A stretch of 64,000 nt of DNA from Inonotus obliquus (lineage: Eukaryota > Basidiomycota > Agaricomycetes > Hymenochaetales > Hymenochaetaceae), in the NCBI GenBank assembly GCA_032164295.1, contig JAJHTX010000013.1, positions 1,488,001 to 1,552,000 on the forward strand, in the 5' to 3' direction. The notes beneath the pieces are model-generated. The model was given only the letters and a program-made list of their open reading frames with translations. It had not been told where the DNA came from and did not search any database. Positions within the stretch are counted from its first letter, which is position 1. Every line of letters starts with the position of its first letter. Below are positions 1 to 12,397 of the stretch, piece after piece. A program made the position numbers and the translations under genes.

Positions 1-844
1 CAGACGGGGAATTGTGTAGGTGGGGGTAAGTTAGAATGCGCAGCGGGCTTGACTCACCAATACACCTTGTTTATCCGAGAATCTGTTGAATTCGTCGTCG
101 GCACGTAATGCTTGTTCAGTGTTCACTTACGGCCAAGTTTTATAGTTCGTTCGTGGTGCCCGTGTGATATAAAATGGGAACTAGTAGTTCTGGCTTGGCT
201 TTGAGTTCAATAGGCTGTATAATTCCGCACCATGTCAATGGCATAATGGCATTGACGACCCGGAGCCCGGAGAAGGATGGGCACAAAAACGCGATTGTCA
301 CAGTCCCGTGATTCCGTGACAGCAACCATCCAGATGATCACCACTTGGCACTTGCTCCTCTGCCACTGATATGACTTTGCTTCTCCCATAATGTCCACAT
401 CAATCTGGTGCTTCATTCCCTTAGACCGTACGATGTACTCTACCGGGAATGTGCAAGCTCGATCCTCAATCTGATAATGATACCTTTATTCGTCGGTCTA
501 GCTTCAGCGGTCAAAAAGGTTACTTGGGACTATGTAGGGCTTTTCGGCTCGACAGAACATACACGGAAGTATCAAAATACACTCAACCAACGCTGACAGA
601 AAGAAGAATGGAAGTACCAAAGAATTACGAACTTAGGAGGCGGTAAAGGGAACCACGGAGCTATCTGGGGAGCTGTCCGGAAAGGAGGATCAGAGAGTGT
701 GTTGGTGCGGGAGAAGGCTCGTTATCAATACAGGTGCGTTGAAGCGACTGAGTTGGAATGACAAAAAATCTTAATCGTGCATCAAAGCGTGGACAGATAA
801 GAGGATCAACGGGATACTAAAGCTCAGGGATTCCTCCATCCTGA

Positions 845-1365
845 TTAAAGACTGACGCTGCTGCATCCGATTGCAATGATACCGGATTCTAGATAGCGAA
901 AAAGGATTAGTCAGATTACTTGTCACCAAGCCGATGGAATGATCGATGGTCTTACGGTAGCTCGCGTCACAGCACAGCGGCTTTAAGAGACTGTTGCAGG
1001 GGAATCGTGAGGATCGGCATGTTCGAGTATGACCGAGGGAATACGTTCAGCACTTACCAGAGTTCTCCGAGTCCACCTTTGTGCAAGGTGCTACAAGTCA
1101 GGCCGACCGATTGACCCTTTTGTGCGGAGGTCAAGTTGATGTGCAAGAGGTCAAGGATTAGCTGAGCGCTCAGAGTGGTGGGGCTGGATGCTTGAAGGCA
1201 GCAAAGGAGCTCCTTGCTGCACGATGCGCTGGGGGAGGGCTTTGGAGTCTGTGTCGGCGTCGGCGAGGGCTTTGGCTTTGGATTAAGCGCATTATCTGAA
1301 GCCGCCGCGACCAGTGACACGAAGAATGCCAGGAGAAGCAATGGATATGCGAAACGTAGTTGCAT
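845..1365 (-). CDS. Class I hydrophobin (secreted, three exons)
   Basis: Small secreted amphipathic protein that self-assembles at hydrophilic/hydrophobic interfaces and coats aerial hyphae and fruit bodies. I assemble exons 1365-1058, 990-956 and 888-845 with GT..AG introns, giving about 128 residues. It starts with a clear signal peptide (MQLRFAYPLLLLAFF..), followed by a Pro/Thr/Ser-rich linker (residues about 30-47). The hydrophobin cysteine pattern is complete: C-x5-CC (CSKELLCC), C4 in VGLTC, C5-x5-CC (CLLKPLCC) and C8 in AIGCSSVSL at the C-terminus. The short last exon is only found by splicing: reading straight through loses C5-C8. A TATA-like GTATATAAGG lies about 80 nt upstream. The Pro-rich linker before the first Cys is longer than in minimal hydrophobins. 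Family assignment rests on the eight-Cys spacing and the ending, not on overall identity, which is normally low in this family. Confidence 0.88.
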
Positions 1366-1440
1366 TCTGGGACTTGCGGGCGATAGTGGGTACGGGATGG
1401 AAATAGGAAATCTCCCAAGCCTCGCTTCACCACCTTTTCA

Positions 1441-1450
1441 CCTTATATAC
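1441..1450 (-). promoter_or_regulatory. TATA-like box of the hydrophobin gene
   Basis: Reads GTATATAAGG on the minus strand, about 76-85 nt upstream of the hydrophobin ATG. The spacing suits a core promoter; the call is by position and motif only. Confidence 0.45.
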
Positions 1451-2451
1451 CGGAAGGAAACGAAATATGTGCGCCATATCAATCCATCAGTGTAAATCCG
1501 CAATATCAACACTTGGCCGCTCTGGGAGGCTAATTTGGACGAGAACGGAAGCCTCAGTGCTTTCGGAGTCCGGGCATCACGCTTCGAAGATGGACCCGCG
1601 TGCCTCTATCGGCGCAGAGGCGGGCGTACCTTGCGTCGAAATGATTAACAGTGCACGTTGTGAGCGTCATTTATGCGGCCTGATTCCCGGAAATAGTGAC
1701 GCCACGGGAGGGAAGCAGATAGCATATTCATAATATGAGATATGCATACATTGGTTTTTTTGCTCTACGTCGTTATAAGCTCACATTACCCTTCTTCGGC
1801 AGCAATTCCGAAAAGGGAGTGATTGCAACTCTGAACAACAGCAGGGAATTTTGGCAAACCCGAATATCTGCGAATATGGACAGCTGCGAAAAATACCGCG
1901 AGGCGAGATTTTGTGCTAGAACCAAACGTCCAGTGCTTCATCAGCGCACTGAGAGCGCCATGCCCCTGACGGTGTCTTCTTAGACGCTCTAGATGACCAT
2001 GCATGTGCAACAAGGTTAGTATTATTAGACGTTTCCGACTAAATTACACACCAGTATCCGTCATGGCCGCTTGTGCTTAGCGGCTGCGATTGCCTGAAAC
2101 GGGAACTCTGATCTCCCGCGTAACTCGGCTTGCATCTTCGATAACTCGCAAGGAACGTTGCCAGGTTATGGTGGAGAAATCCGCAGTGGCTAACTGGTAT
2201 TTCAACAATTGGGAGCTGCTTCCATCATGACTAGCCTCACAGACACGCCACAACCATAATTTCATGAAACGAACGACCGACTTTCTCCCGGTATTTATTA
2301 TGCGCTCTCTGAACATGGACGAATGCAGATCGATACTGAAACCAATGCCCTCTCATCTGTCAACCTTTCTGCAGAGTCGGTACTAGAAGTGTCGCACCTC
2401 GACGTTAATGCGAGGAGGGTCATTAAGAAACATGCGTTTTGTGGTCTAGAT
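1451..2451. other. Intergenic, no gene supported
   Basis: Several short open frames on both strands lack splice-consistent extension or recognisable motifs. This spacer separates the hydrophobin 5' side from the 3' end of the GFA-domain gene. Confidence 0.5.
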
Positions 2452-3511
2452 TCATTTTTCTCCGATAGGTTGAGTACCCTTTTTACCAAGGAACTTTGGC
2501 AAGTCGTCGGACACGTCTTGGACACGAGATCCATAGAACCTGGTCACAATTTGATTCGTGTTTAGCGTGACTGCAATAACCAACCATTTGGCTGTAAAAA
2601 ATAGCACAAGGCGCACATGTGATGAGTCCTGCGAGATTTCGACGATTGTAATCACGATAAGTATGATTAAGAGGGTGTTCCGGTGGTATACTTACGCCTT
2701 GAATGAACCTAGGTGTCAATAACCCAGGTGTCATCAATATTTGGAATAGATCAGTGGTATAAGACGGCCCAAGAGTGCGAAGTCGGAAAACTATTGACTT
2801 ACCAAGAACATGGTTATTTTCAAAATGAACGGCAACCGGGAACACAAGCATCATTCTTCTACCCTCATCCGCAAGAGGGGAGTGACAAGTTGAGCAGAGG
2901 ACTTTACAAGGGAGCTTGTGCTCATTCGTAAGTTCTCTGCAATAACGTTTGGAATGAGATTCGTCCGCGTAATGCGCATGTGTGAATGTCGTACGCTGAA
3001 TTATAGAATGTGAGACCGTTTGTACCATTTGGGAAGAAGACAGCGTCTTTATGAATAATTGCCGCCTGTTGATGGATGAGAATAGGCGGTGGCAATCGTG
3101 GCAGTCGTGGAAAACACGGACCCATTGAAAAGGGGCACCATGAAGTCTTGGGCGCAATATGATAATGATATTTCAGTGATTGTCAAACTTCAATGACACT
3201 AGAAGTGACCTTTGACAGCCTCGACTTTAAGTGAAGATAGGCGGTGTTAGAGACAGATGCATCCATCAACCAACATAAACCCAACTTACCAGTGACAATA
3301 ACTCGCGTCTTTGAGAGGGTGAGAAAGGCGAGAGGATCATATGAGCTAACATCTTGAAACCGTTTACACGTTGAGGTGGGAACGCACCAACAGGATCTTC
3401 AGCGATCTCGAACTTGATGTTACCACAGAAACAGGTACCGGTGTACTTTACTTTGAAATCAACTCTTGATTTGACATAAGGGGGTGAGAGATTGTTGCTT
3501 TTTGTGGTCAT
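2452..3511 (-). CDS. GFA/CENP-V domain protein (zinc-binding)
   Basis: Member of the glutathione-dependent formaldehyde-activating enzyme (GFA, also called CENP-V/GFA) fold, a small beta-rich domain binding zinc through cysteines. The true substrate of fungal members is mostly unknown, so formaldehyde activity should not be assumed. The exons read in order: MTTKSNNLSPP.. with first zinc ligands CFC, then EDPV, DASYCHC, a 15-nt micro-exon (3210-3224, TCGAGGCTGTCAAAG) completing the ligand motif CHCRGC, then QRLHGAPFQW, AAIIHKDAVFFPNG, and the last zinc pair in CSTCHSPLADEG. The C-terminal exon carries FYGSRVQDVSDDLPKF and stops at 2452. Length is about 170-190 residues, usual for the family. 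The join just before FYGSR is uncertain: two acceptors keep the frame. All ligand cysteines are present, so the gene looks functional. Confidence 0.85.
3210..3224 (-). other. 15-nt micro-exon of the GFA gene
   Basis: Flanked by an acceptor (..TTAAAG) and a donor (GTCACT..). Its inclusion restores the frame and supplies Arg-Gly-Cys-Gln of the CHCRGCQ zinc motif. Without it the zinc site is destroyed. Confidence 0.75.
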
Positions 3512-3811
3512 TATAGAGAATCTTAGTTGCCGATGGATGATGGATGATGTAAAGAAATGATGTGTGGCTTTCGTTTTGTATATGTATTTTGTATGTGTAT
3601 GTGAGGCAGAAGTGAGCTTGGCTTTGAGTAGTGGTCGTTCTCAATCAAGAAGCATGAGTGTGAGATGATAGATCGTCATAAGTTACATGGTTTGATGAGT
3701 AATCAAAGTCCCTGATTTGCTTCCGGACGTCTCGGTCCGTTTCTTGAACGAATTTTTATCTTTAGCTTTGTTATAGGAAAGTTACACAAAGCACAAAGTA
3801 CGTATACTTTT

Positions 3812-4950
3812 CTACCGTGCCGTATGACCACCACAAACCTGAATGCTGAGATATTAAAGTCAGAACAACTAGCGTTTACTATGCCAGTGGTATCGAAACG
3901 TACTTGGAGCCAGTGCAATACGTGGAGGCATCTGAAGCAAGCCATACTGCTGCTCCCCGCATCTCTTCGGGTTTCCCTAATCGTCCCAGAGGATTTTGAC
4001 TTGACCGAGCTTCTTCGACACCAGGATGTGCATTAAGGAATTGAGAGGTCATCCTATTTCATTTGAAAGAACGAAATTGGAAATTGGCAAAAGTAAGCCT
4101 GAGGCCGAGGAGAGGAGAGGAGAGGAGAGAATGTAGTACTAGTAGTGTAGTAACGGCTTACTCAGTTCGAATGTATCCAGGAGAAAGTGTGTTGACTCTT
4201 ATTCGCTTAGGACCGAGTTCGCATGCCATTGATCGGGCTAACTGGATTATCGCCGATTTACTTGTACTGTAGGCAGAAACTATAGTTCCCTAGAGATTGA
4301 ACAGTTTTCTTAACATCCCACCTGAGTCGCTAAGGAGATTATAGTAAAGAAAAAAGAAAAAAAGAAAAAGAAAAAGAAAAAGAACAAGAAATATTGACGT
4401 ACAATTGTTGCTACGGAAACGGCGGCAGAAGCAATGAGGGTTATACTTCCACCTCTTTCGTTTTTTGCCATTCGACGCGCGGAGGCTTGGGTGAGGTAGA
4501 AAGTCCCGTTGATATTGACGTTTAAAATGGTTTGGAAGTCGTTTACGGTGTAATCAAGACAGCTTGAGCTGTGGATTATACCAGCTGAAGCAACGCATGC
4601 GTCTAATCTCCCTCCAGCAGAGGATTCTGCAGCTTTTTCGACTGCGTCCCAGGTTGCGGATTGGTTGGTTACGTCGAGAGTTGTGTAGATTAGACGAGCG
4701 GTGGGGAGAGAGAGTCTGGAAATGTATTCGGCGACTGATTTCCAGCGTTCTGATGGAGTAGGCGAGAGGTCGAAACAGTGAACTGTTGCACCTGCTTCAG
4801 CGAGGGCTTGAGCGATTTCTAGACCTAGACCCCGGTTCGCTCCTGATACGACCGCTATGCGTCCTGTCAAGTCGAATTCTTTGAATATGGTAGGTCGAGG
4901 TGTGAATATTAATGATGAGTTGGCTTTCGTGCGAAGTGCTGCTTTGACGC
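3812..4950 (-). CDS. Short-chain dehydrogenase, D-arabinitol 2-dehydrogenase-like
   Basis: NAD(P)-dependent oxidoreductase of the classical SDR family, closest in my recollection to fungal D-arabinitol dehydrogenases (polyol metabolism). The N-terminal exon shows a pre-domain stretch ending in [11 protein letters not shown], then the Rossmann dinucleotide motif SGANRGLG, the acidic position LDVTN, the structural motif [10 protein letters not shown] and the Ser-region ITLIASAA. The catalytic YxxxK (YSTSKSAI) lies on a separate exon near 4240, after an intron of about 130 nt rich in CTTTTT repeats. It is followed by [18 protein letters not shown], then [11 protein letters not shown].., and the end [11 protein letters not shown]. 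The start is unresolved: coding similarity extends to an acceptor at 4950, and the first exon(s) should lie between 4951 and about 5120, perhaps with a mitochondrial leader. The catalytic residues are intact. Confidence 0.85.
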
Positions 4951-7263
4951 CTGTGGGTTGCTCGTCCCATCGTCAAGTTAGTGTCAGGAGAATAATCGGT
5001 ACGTTCTTTGAAAGAGAAAAGACCGAAAGGTTGGAGGTTGGCGTGTCGGCAAGAGGAGAGAGCAATTCATGCCGATGCCGAAGTAGAATGTCGTTGGGTT
5101 GGAAGAGGTTACCCATGAGATCGAGCTTTATAGTAAGTATGTTTCGTAGTCTTGGCTTTTAGGCGCGTGTCGTACCGTAGACGACAAATCACATTCTACG
5201 CGCGTCTTGGATAAGATAGGATAGAATAGACAATCCAAAACTTTGGTACTTGTGGATACCCGTCTTCGTCACGGACGTTACTGCAATCCAATGGTCCACT
5301 GTTGCCTCGCGTGGTATTCGAGTATACAAATAGTATCCAGGTAATTCACTTACCATCTCGCTACGAAGGTCTTGATGATACTAACTGGCATTGCCATTAT
5401 AGGCCAATTATCCCCTAGTAAAAGGTACTGTAGATGCTTCGCGCATTCGGACTTTCGAAAGAAAAGAGAAGTGCATAAGACCGTGACACTCGTAGCGTTA
5501 TCGTAAGATCCAAAACCGCCTGAATCGTAACTCCTGTATCTCCTCATCCTGTGCATCCCTTTTCCGATCCAATCCAGAACCAGCCTATCGACGAAAGAAA
5601 TACTGACTGGTAAATCCCGACAAAGCGGCCCGGTAGGAAAGTCTTGTCTTCGCGATACATAATTCAATATGTTCAAAATCGTTAGGATAGCAATAGTATC
5701 AGTACGAGATTTGTTGTGAGGGGCCGACTGCCGACTGCCGACTACCGTTTGCCGACTACCGTCTACTGCAAGTCGAAGCTAGGATATATATCAGCTATCA
5801 GCTATCAGTATCGCGCTCCTGTCCTACAGAGTCTGTACGAGTTATCAGTCGCGGCATCGGATAACTCGGCATCGGATAACTCGAACAGACTCCGTAGGGC
5901 AGGAGCGATGCGGCCCAGGCCTGGGACCTGGGAACAACGAAATGAGAGTAATGAGTACAAAGAGCTACGACTTACGCAGATACGCAGATACGCAGTTAAA
6001 GTCCTTATGGGTCAGGCTGCCTGGCATAAGACATCGGACGTTGGACGTTGGACGTCGGCCATCGCAAACCAAACACTGAACGAAGCAAAGGTTGGGATCA
6101 GATACCAGAGACTCGCAACTTCGGTCCTATGCAGTGCAGCAATCGAAGAAATAGAAGTGGATAAATTGTCATATAGAGGACGAAGACGGAGACGAAGATA
6201 GAGATAGAGAAAGAGACGAAGAACTTCTCAGTGCTACTGACTAACTGACAACTGACTAACTGACTAACTGACTGTGTACGATGGAGACAGCGACGGCGAT
6301 AAGAGAGCTGACGGTATACTCGCTACTCGCATCGTATCACATAGGCGAGAGGAGAGAAGACTCAGCTCAGATTTTGGAAGAGAAAGAGCAAATCCCACTT
6401 GTGCCCAGTGATTCCCAAGTCAAATCAAATCAAATGATACTTTCTACTTTCTACTTTCCCACACCTCATACGTCATACCTCACACCTCACAGAAAACCCT
6501 TGGATTTTGGATTCTAGATTCTGGATTCTGGATTCTGGATTTGGACTCTGGATTTTGTCATTTGGATTATGAGCTCGTTGATAATACAATTTCAAGCCAT
6601 GCAAGAAAACAAATTCAAGGTAGTACTAGGTACTAGTCTAGTTTTAGATTTACGGATTTACGGAAATAAGGAAGTAAGGAAATAGGAAATAAGGGAGATC
6701 GTGGTGTAGAATTGTAGAATTGTAGAATGTAGAATATAGAATAGTTGTATGGTATAGAGCGTATGTATTATGAGATGTGTGGTTCGTGGGGTCGAAGGGT
6801 CGTAGCGTTGTAGCGTAGGTCGTAGCGCTGTATCTAATAATCTATATCCATAGTTCCCATGAGTCCCGGAAACAGGAAACTGGAAACCCCCAGTCGTCGT
6901 CGTATCGCTTCGTAGTATTGTTTAGGCGAGACTGCCAGCCTGCCAACTTATCCGCTCCTGCTTTGCTTGGATGGAGATAAATGAACCTCGCTTGCGACTT
7001 GTGTGCGCGCGTATTGTTCTAGTGCTATATTATACTATGGTATGCTATGGTATGCTATGCTTTACTATGCTATAATATAAATCGACATCATCCCTCCTCC
7101 CTCCTGCGACGACGGCAAAACACTGAGACAATAGACGAAATCGACGAGAAATCCCATCTACATCTATACCCATCTATACCCATCTATACCCATCTATACT
7201 CATCTACAATATACCCATCTACATCTCCATCTATATCCATCTACATCTGTAAGAAAGAAGAAA
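4951..7263. repeat. Gene-poor spacer full of simple repeats
   Basis: Apart from the probable 5' exon of the SDR near 5000-5120, I see no supported gene here. Several unrelated simple-sequence arrays occur: CCGACTG/CCGACTAC units (5722-5765), TACGCAG and GGACGTTGGACGT units (5975-6055), GACTAACT units (6236-6272), GGATTCT units (6498-6550), TATGCTATGG units (7030-7075) and TACCCATCTA units (7155-7250). The variety of motifs over 2 kb suggests slippage-prone non-coding DNA. Confidence 0.7.
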
Positions 7264-10200
7264 TCAAACTCGACCAAGACCAAACGACCGTTCGTATTCT
7301 CCTCTCCATTCTTGGAACCCTTCGAAAGGAACCTCGCCACAGAGGTCTTTTGCGATTTCGTGCATCTCGTCTAGACACTGTACGTTTTTTGGTTTTGTTT
7401 TTAGGTGGGTTTGAGTGGTGGTTGGGTGTGTTTGGTGTTTTGAAGAGAGTTTTTTTGGTCAGAGATGTGTTTTGAGATTGAGATTGGAATTGAAAATGAA
7501 AATGAATAGAGAAGTTAGTCAGTTTGTCTGTCCTTTTTTTCGAGAGAGGGAAGGAAAAACAACTTGCAAACTTGCAAACTTAAAACTTACAGAAGCGATC
7601 TGACGAACGGCCGAAACAGCCGACGCAAAATACATAAAGTTGATATCTTGAATCCTCTCTTCATAACTCCCGAATTTGCCACCGGTGGTGTCTTGGTCTC
7701 GGTCTCGGTCTTGGTCTCGGTCTTGCACTTGCACTTCGTCGTTATCGGCATCGGCATCGGCATCGGCATCGTTATCGGCACTGGTGGCGTATGCGGTTGA
7801 GATCACCGATATTAGTGACGGTTTTGGTTTTGGTCGATGAGGTTGAGAGAGAAATTGAGATTGAGGTTGAGGTTGAAGTTGAGGTGCTTGACTACGAGAT
7901 CGATTATCGGGTGCGGGTTGTCCGGAGAATCTATAACCCTCGGAAAGCGATGGTTTAGATTTCTTGTGTCTAGGTCTCCGCTCTTGACCTTGACCTTGAC
8001 CTCCTCCTGCTCCTGAAAGTCGAGCAACAGCATATGCATGTGCATGCGCATGATGATAGAGAAGTCTGTCCAAGAGCGAAGAAGGTAGGACTTGGTGAAG
8101 CGGTTCGCCTGTTCGGAGAGATTGGGAGATCATTGCGAAGACGGATATTACTTCCGTTATCTATCCAAAACGAAAGACGAGTTTGAGGTTTGAGTGAGTG
8201 GTAAGGAAAAAGGAGGAATATGTGGTGCGTACAAAGTCTGGATTGAGGACGAGAGTTTCACGAGTTAGGGATGTCCTCCACGTTGGCTCCAAGTGACTTA
8301 GGGCACTCGCAAGCTATCGAATTAGTCATTAAAAGAGTTCCGAGTTCCGAGTTCCGTCTGTTGGTGAGCTTACCTGGGTCAAAGCAGAGAGGATATCCGC
8401 CTCAAGGTACATCAACTTCTGATACTCCCCAACAGGCCAAGCACCACGCACACTCCCCTCCCACTGCGCAGCCTCCGTCTCGAGATGTAACCCCCGTATT
8501 TGGTTCGCGATCGGAATAACCCGATTCCTGAATTGTGCGAACCACTGCGGGACGTATTCTGCAGCTGCAGCTGCAGATCGTATTGGTGGTGGATATCGAG
8601 GTGGTTTGATACCAATACCACCCTTCTCGTCGTCGTTTGTCTGAGTACGGGTTAACGAGAGGAAGATGGTCGATGTACTAGCGAATCGTCCTCTAACGCG
8701 CGTATATCGTGTTTCTTCCTCGCTTATCCAGGACGCCATCAGGAGCTGGTAGAGTTTCCCGAGTTCGCTGATTATGGATGAGTTGTGTAGACGGACGGCT
8801 TTTCGACCGGAAGAGGGTGGGATCATCATCATGATGAAAGAAGCTCCTCCGCCTTTTTTTGCCAGTGCCAGTGAACAGTGAGACTATTTGAGTAAGGTTC
8901 GATCGACGGTAGGAAGGAGGGAGGAGAGACTGACCGATGAACATGACTACTGTTCGTTTCCATGCGACGGGCCAACCCACGCCTGGATTGTCTTCCGTAA
9001 AGAGAGCGGCGTCAAGCCAGGAATAACCAACTACCAAAGCAAAGGTCGCCTAATATATCGCATTAGTATTAGTCATATGAAAAGGAACACGAAGACTTAC
9101 AGTGCCCATGATATAAGGTATACTATTCGTCGGCGGAGAAAAGACACGCGCGTAGATGACTGGGACAAGGAATACCCCTACGCTGACAGCGAGTCCATAC
9201 GGATTACCCTCGCCGTTACCACTTCCTGGAATAAAATCAATCGATGCGAATTCGCAGCAGATTCGAACCAACGCACCAATGTACCAGGCTACAGTCCCGA
9301 GTACCATGCCGACGACTGTCCCTATGAGCCGAGATATTAAGCTACAGGTGTTACCGACGAGTTAATACCGTTATATATGGTGAATACGAGGGTTCTTACT
9401 TGTAAAGCTGATCTGATGCGTAAATGTTCATAATAGTCTGTGCTGCGATTAGACCCCTAGAATCGATGGTATTAGCAAATTATCTTTTTAAATGACTGTG
9501 CCTCATACCAAACACCCCTTTGGACGTAATATACACCTGAGAAGTTTACGGTTAATTTGAGTCATGGATTGAAACCGGACGACGTACGGGCACTTGAACG
9601 GAAGACAGCGGGTAACCAGAGAGCAATCGTTACAATCGTATACTTGTAAATATACTTCCGAAAGATGAGATGCATTAATACAACCAAGACATTCAGCGGA
9701 TGAAGCGCGCTCACAATAGCTTCGTGCGATTTGCTCCATTTATAGATTCGGTAGATGAAATCCATGGTTTTCTGGAAGAAGTTTGAGGGTGGACGGCTGT
9801 CTGGATCTCGTTCTGGTTAGAGTGTGGTATTCAGTGTTGACTCTTGATTCCGATTCAATCAGGAACTTACTATACTGTTTATCACCCTTTCCTTGAGCAG
9901 CCTCTTCGAAATCGGGACGTTGTCCTTCTCCTATTGTCTCGTTAAATTCATCATCGTCTCCATCTTTGCTTTTCCCAATCAACCAGTTTCCGAGAGCGCG
10001 AAGACCGCGTGGAGCCCATAGTCGACTCTTCCTCCGTTTCGCACACGTAGATCTAACAAGCTCGGCCAATAAGAGAATGGCATCAGCGACGACAACTAGT
10101 TGGGCGGAGAACGTCGATGCGATGATGAACGCTCTGAGTGGTGGAGTTGCATGGAGCGCCTTTGTTAGAGATGAGATGGAAAGTGAGGGGATGGACGCGA

Positions 10201-11980
10201 CGAATGGCTCTGCTAGCGAGAGTCGTCCTTCGTTGATGAATGAGATCCGCTCGTTGCGTAAGCATTCGATGGCAGCGTCCAGCGCTTTCTCAAGCTCGGT
10301 ACTGGATTGTTGCGACCAGGACCAGCGACTACAATTCACATCCTGGATCACTTGCGCGCAAGCGCCGAGTGTAAGACTACATGCCTTCCGGAGGGGCATC
10401 GATATGATTCGTAAGCGAGGAAGGGTAGCGGCAAGAGTGAGATCGCGTGCATGTTTTGGAGAAGAGAACTGAGCGATCAGACCCATATCATGGGCGTTTT
10501 CTGTTTGAGCAACCGGGGGCAGTGGTGGGACTGGTGGAATCGGCGCTGGGTCAGGAAACACCTGAGAAGTAGACGATAGCATTGACTGCCATATTGTAGA
10601 TTGTGTTGGATGCATTGGAGATACGTATTGTGCAATGACGCGCGGGAAAGCTTGTAGTCCACCTATGTACAAGTGAGAAACTACCAGAGTCTAAGCAATC
10701 GAAGGACTTACCCAATCGCGAAACAAGTAATTTGAGTGGTTCCTCAAGCTTCTTGCAATCGCTTCCACTCCATCGGCCCCAGCTGAACTCCGCCTCGACA
10801 AGAGCGTTTCTAAGCATGACTGCACAAATACTATGAGGATCATTTTGATTCGAAGACTGAAGAGAACTCACGTCCTTGCAAACCCATCAACATCTTCCCT
10901 CGTATACCAGCATTCCTACCCACAGCACCACTCTTCTTCGCGATTTCCTCGGATGTCTGATCCGGAGGCGCGGCGAGAATGTCGTCTTGACCTTCAACAT
11001 AACTCCTCATAACCGCAAGTATCCCGCAAGTCATATTAAGGTGAACATGAGCCATTGTTTCAGGGAAGATGAAAAGAATGCAGAGGAGCGCAATGCCAAC
11101 GTAACAACCAGTGGAGATGAAAAAGGTATCGACTATCGTATATTGAGAGGTCGGTATAAGTGGGCCGATGGTCTATGGGTAACGCGTTAGGACGATAATA
11201 AGAAAGGAGATGAACCGGCGTACACAAAAGACGTCGGCTACGATGATGCCGAACACGCTGAGGAGGGCAAGCTTGGTTGCGTAGGCACGGATAGTAGAGA
11301 ATAAGATTGCAGAAAAAGCAATAAATGCTCCGTAGATGAGACTTGATCTACAGACAATGTTTACGAGACTTGGAATGCCTTGGGTAGGAATAAAGCGTAC
11401 CTCCAGTCTAAGAAGTCACCACTGAACACCTCACTAGCAAAGACCGAATCGGGATTAGTCGAGCTTGCGGCGCTGTAAAACTGGATTAGCTGTTTTCGAG
11501 TGAAGATATAGATCGAGCATACGTTTGATTTGCACGCAAGAACTGAGATTCAAGTAAAGATTGGCTCCTTGCTGCATTCGCTGCACGCATTGCCAACGCA
11601 CCAATCCCCCAACCCATACCCATTCCGACGCAGACAGTTCCCATAACCTGAGGTAAATCAAGACGAGGATGAGATTGGAGGAACAAAATGCACTTACGAA
11701 GATGAACAGCTGTATTGGCATGCTGGGTGGGACGATGAGTGCAATGATGACTGCGAAGAAGCCGCTAAAAAGTCGTCAACTCGTTGTTGAGGTTGAGAAA
11801 TGAGAGTGCTTACGCGTTTCCTAATTCTATACCTGATCTGTGTGGTAGAATTAGGACCCAGGATAGCCAAGTTGCTACCCAACATCTGGCTACTGTTTTC
11901 CAAGCACGCGGAGACCTGAATTGAGCCTGTGCCCATTGGGGAAGGATTTCTTCGAGCTTTGTTACTATGTAGAGAGGCAT
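7264..11980 (-). CDS. FUSC/ArAE-type membrane protein with DUF2421 C-terminus
   Basis: Large multi-pass membrane protein of the fungal aromatic-acid-exporter/fusaric-acid-resistance-like group (Pfam families ER transporter 6TM N-terminal, FUSC-like and DUF2421 from memory). It is probably a transporter; substrate unknown. The start at 11980 (MPLYIVTKLEEILPQW..) leads to the first membrane segments (WVATWLSWVLILP; GFFAVIIALIVPPSMP; VMGTVCVGMGMGWGIGA), typical of the N-terminal 6TM half. The middle contains a charged loop. A second membrane block lies around 9.0-9.4 kb, and the DUF2421 region follows (SGRKAVRLHNSSI; TRYTRVRGRFAS). The last exon (7381-7264) has the family ending LCGEVPFEGFQEWRGEYE. 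Before it is a low-complexity insert with alternating Asp-Ala and Arg-Asp repeats (7690-7780). At least a dozen introns are present. Other frames in this range are shadows. Exact splice sites in the middle are not all resolved. Confidence 0.82.
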
Positions 11981-12358
11981 GCTGTAGTAGGGCGTGATTG
12001 CATTTGAAGGCGGGGGAGGCCATTATAAGATGGGGGAATGAGTATAGTGAAGAGGACAAAGGACGGTTGTTCGGGCGGGATAAGGAAGGTGAGCGTGATG
12101 TGTGTTTAGTCTATACGGCTATTGGAGACAAGAACGCGCCGTGTATTTCAGCTGCACGTGTGGGTATTCCGGCGACTTCGGACTCGACCTGCGTATTATT
12201 AATAATTATTAGTATTAATAATAGTATTATGCCAAGCAGCCTCTGCACTGATAATGACGTAATGCAAGTCGCACGTAGGTTCAATCCGCGTACATAGCAA
12301 CCAGACGTGGCGTAGTGGAGCACTGCTTGCTTTACCGCATCACAGCTCCACCCATATC

Positions 12359-12364
12359 TATAAA
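12359..12364 (+). promoter_or_regulatory. TATA box of the small protein gene
   Basis: TATAAA only 34 nt before the ATG at 12398, so the 5' leader must be very short or the box is fortuitous. Confidence 0.4.
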
Positions 12365-12397
12365 GCCCTCTTCAGTCTCATACTCAACTCTCTTCTC

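Noticed and set aside
207..650. Short frames on both strands at the window start
   Set aside because: No domain or splice support; could be the edge of a gene outside the window, but it cannot be shown.
7047..7475. Plus-strand frame of 142 codons
   Set aside because: Antisense to the last exon of the FUSC/DUF2421 gene and partly microsatellite (TACCCATCTA units).
12190..12232. ATTAATAATTATTAGTATTAAT repeats as a possible origin
   Set aside because: A short AT-rich tract without further structure; origins in basidiomycetes cannot be called from AT content.
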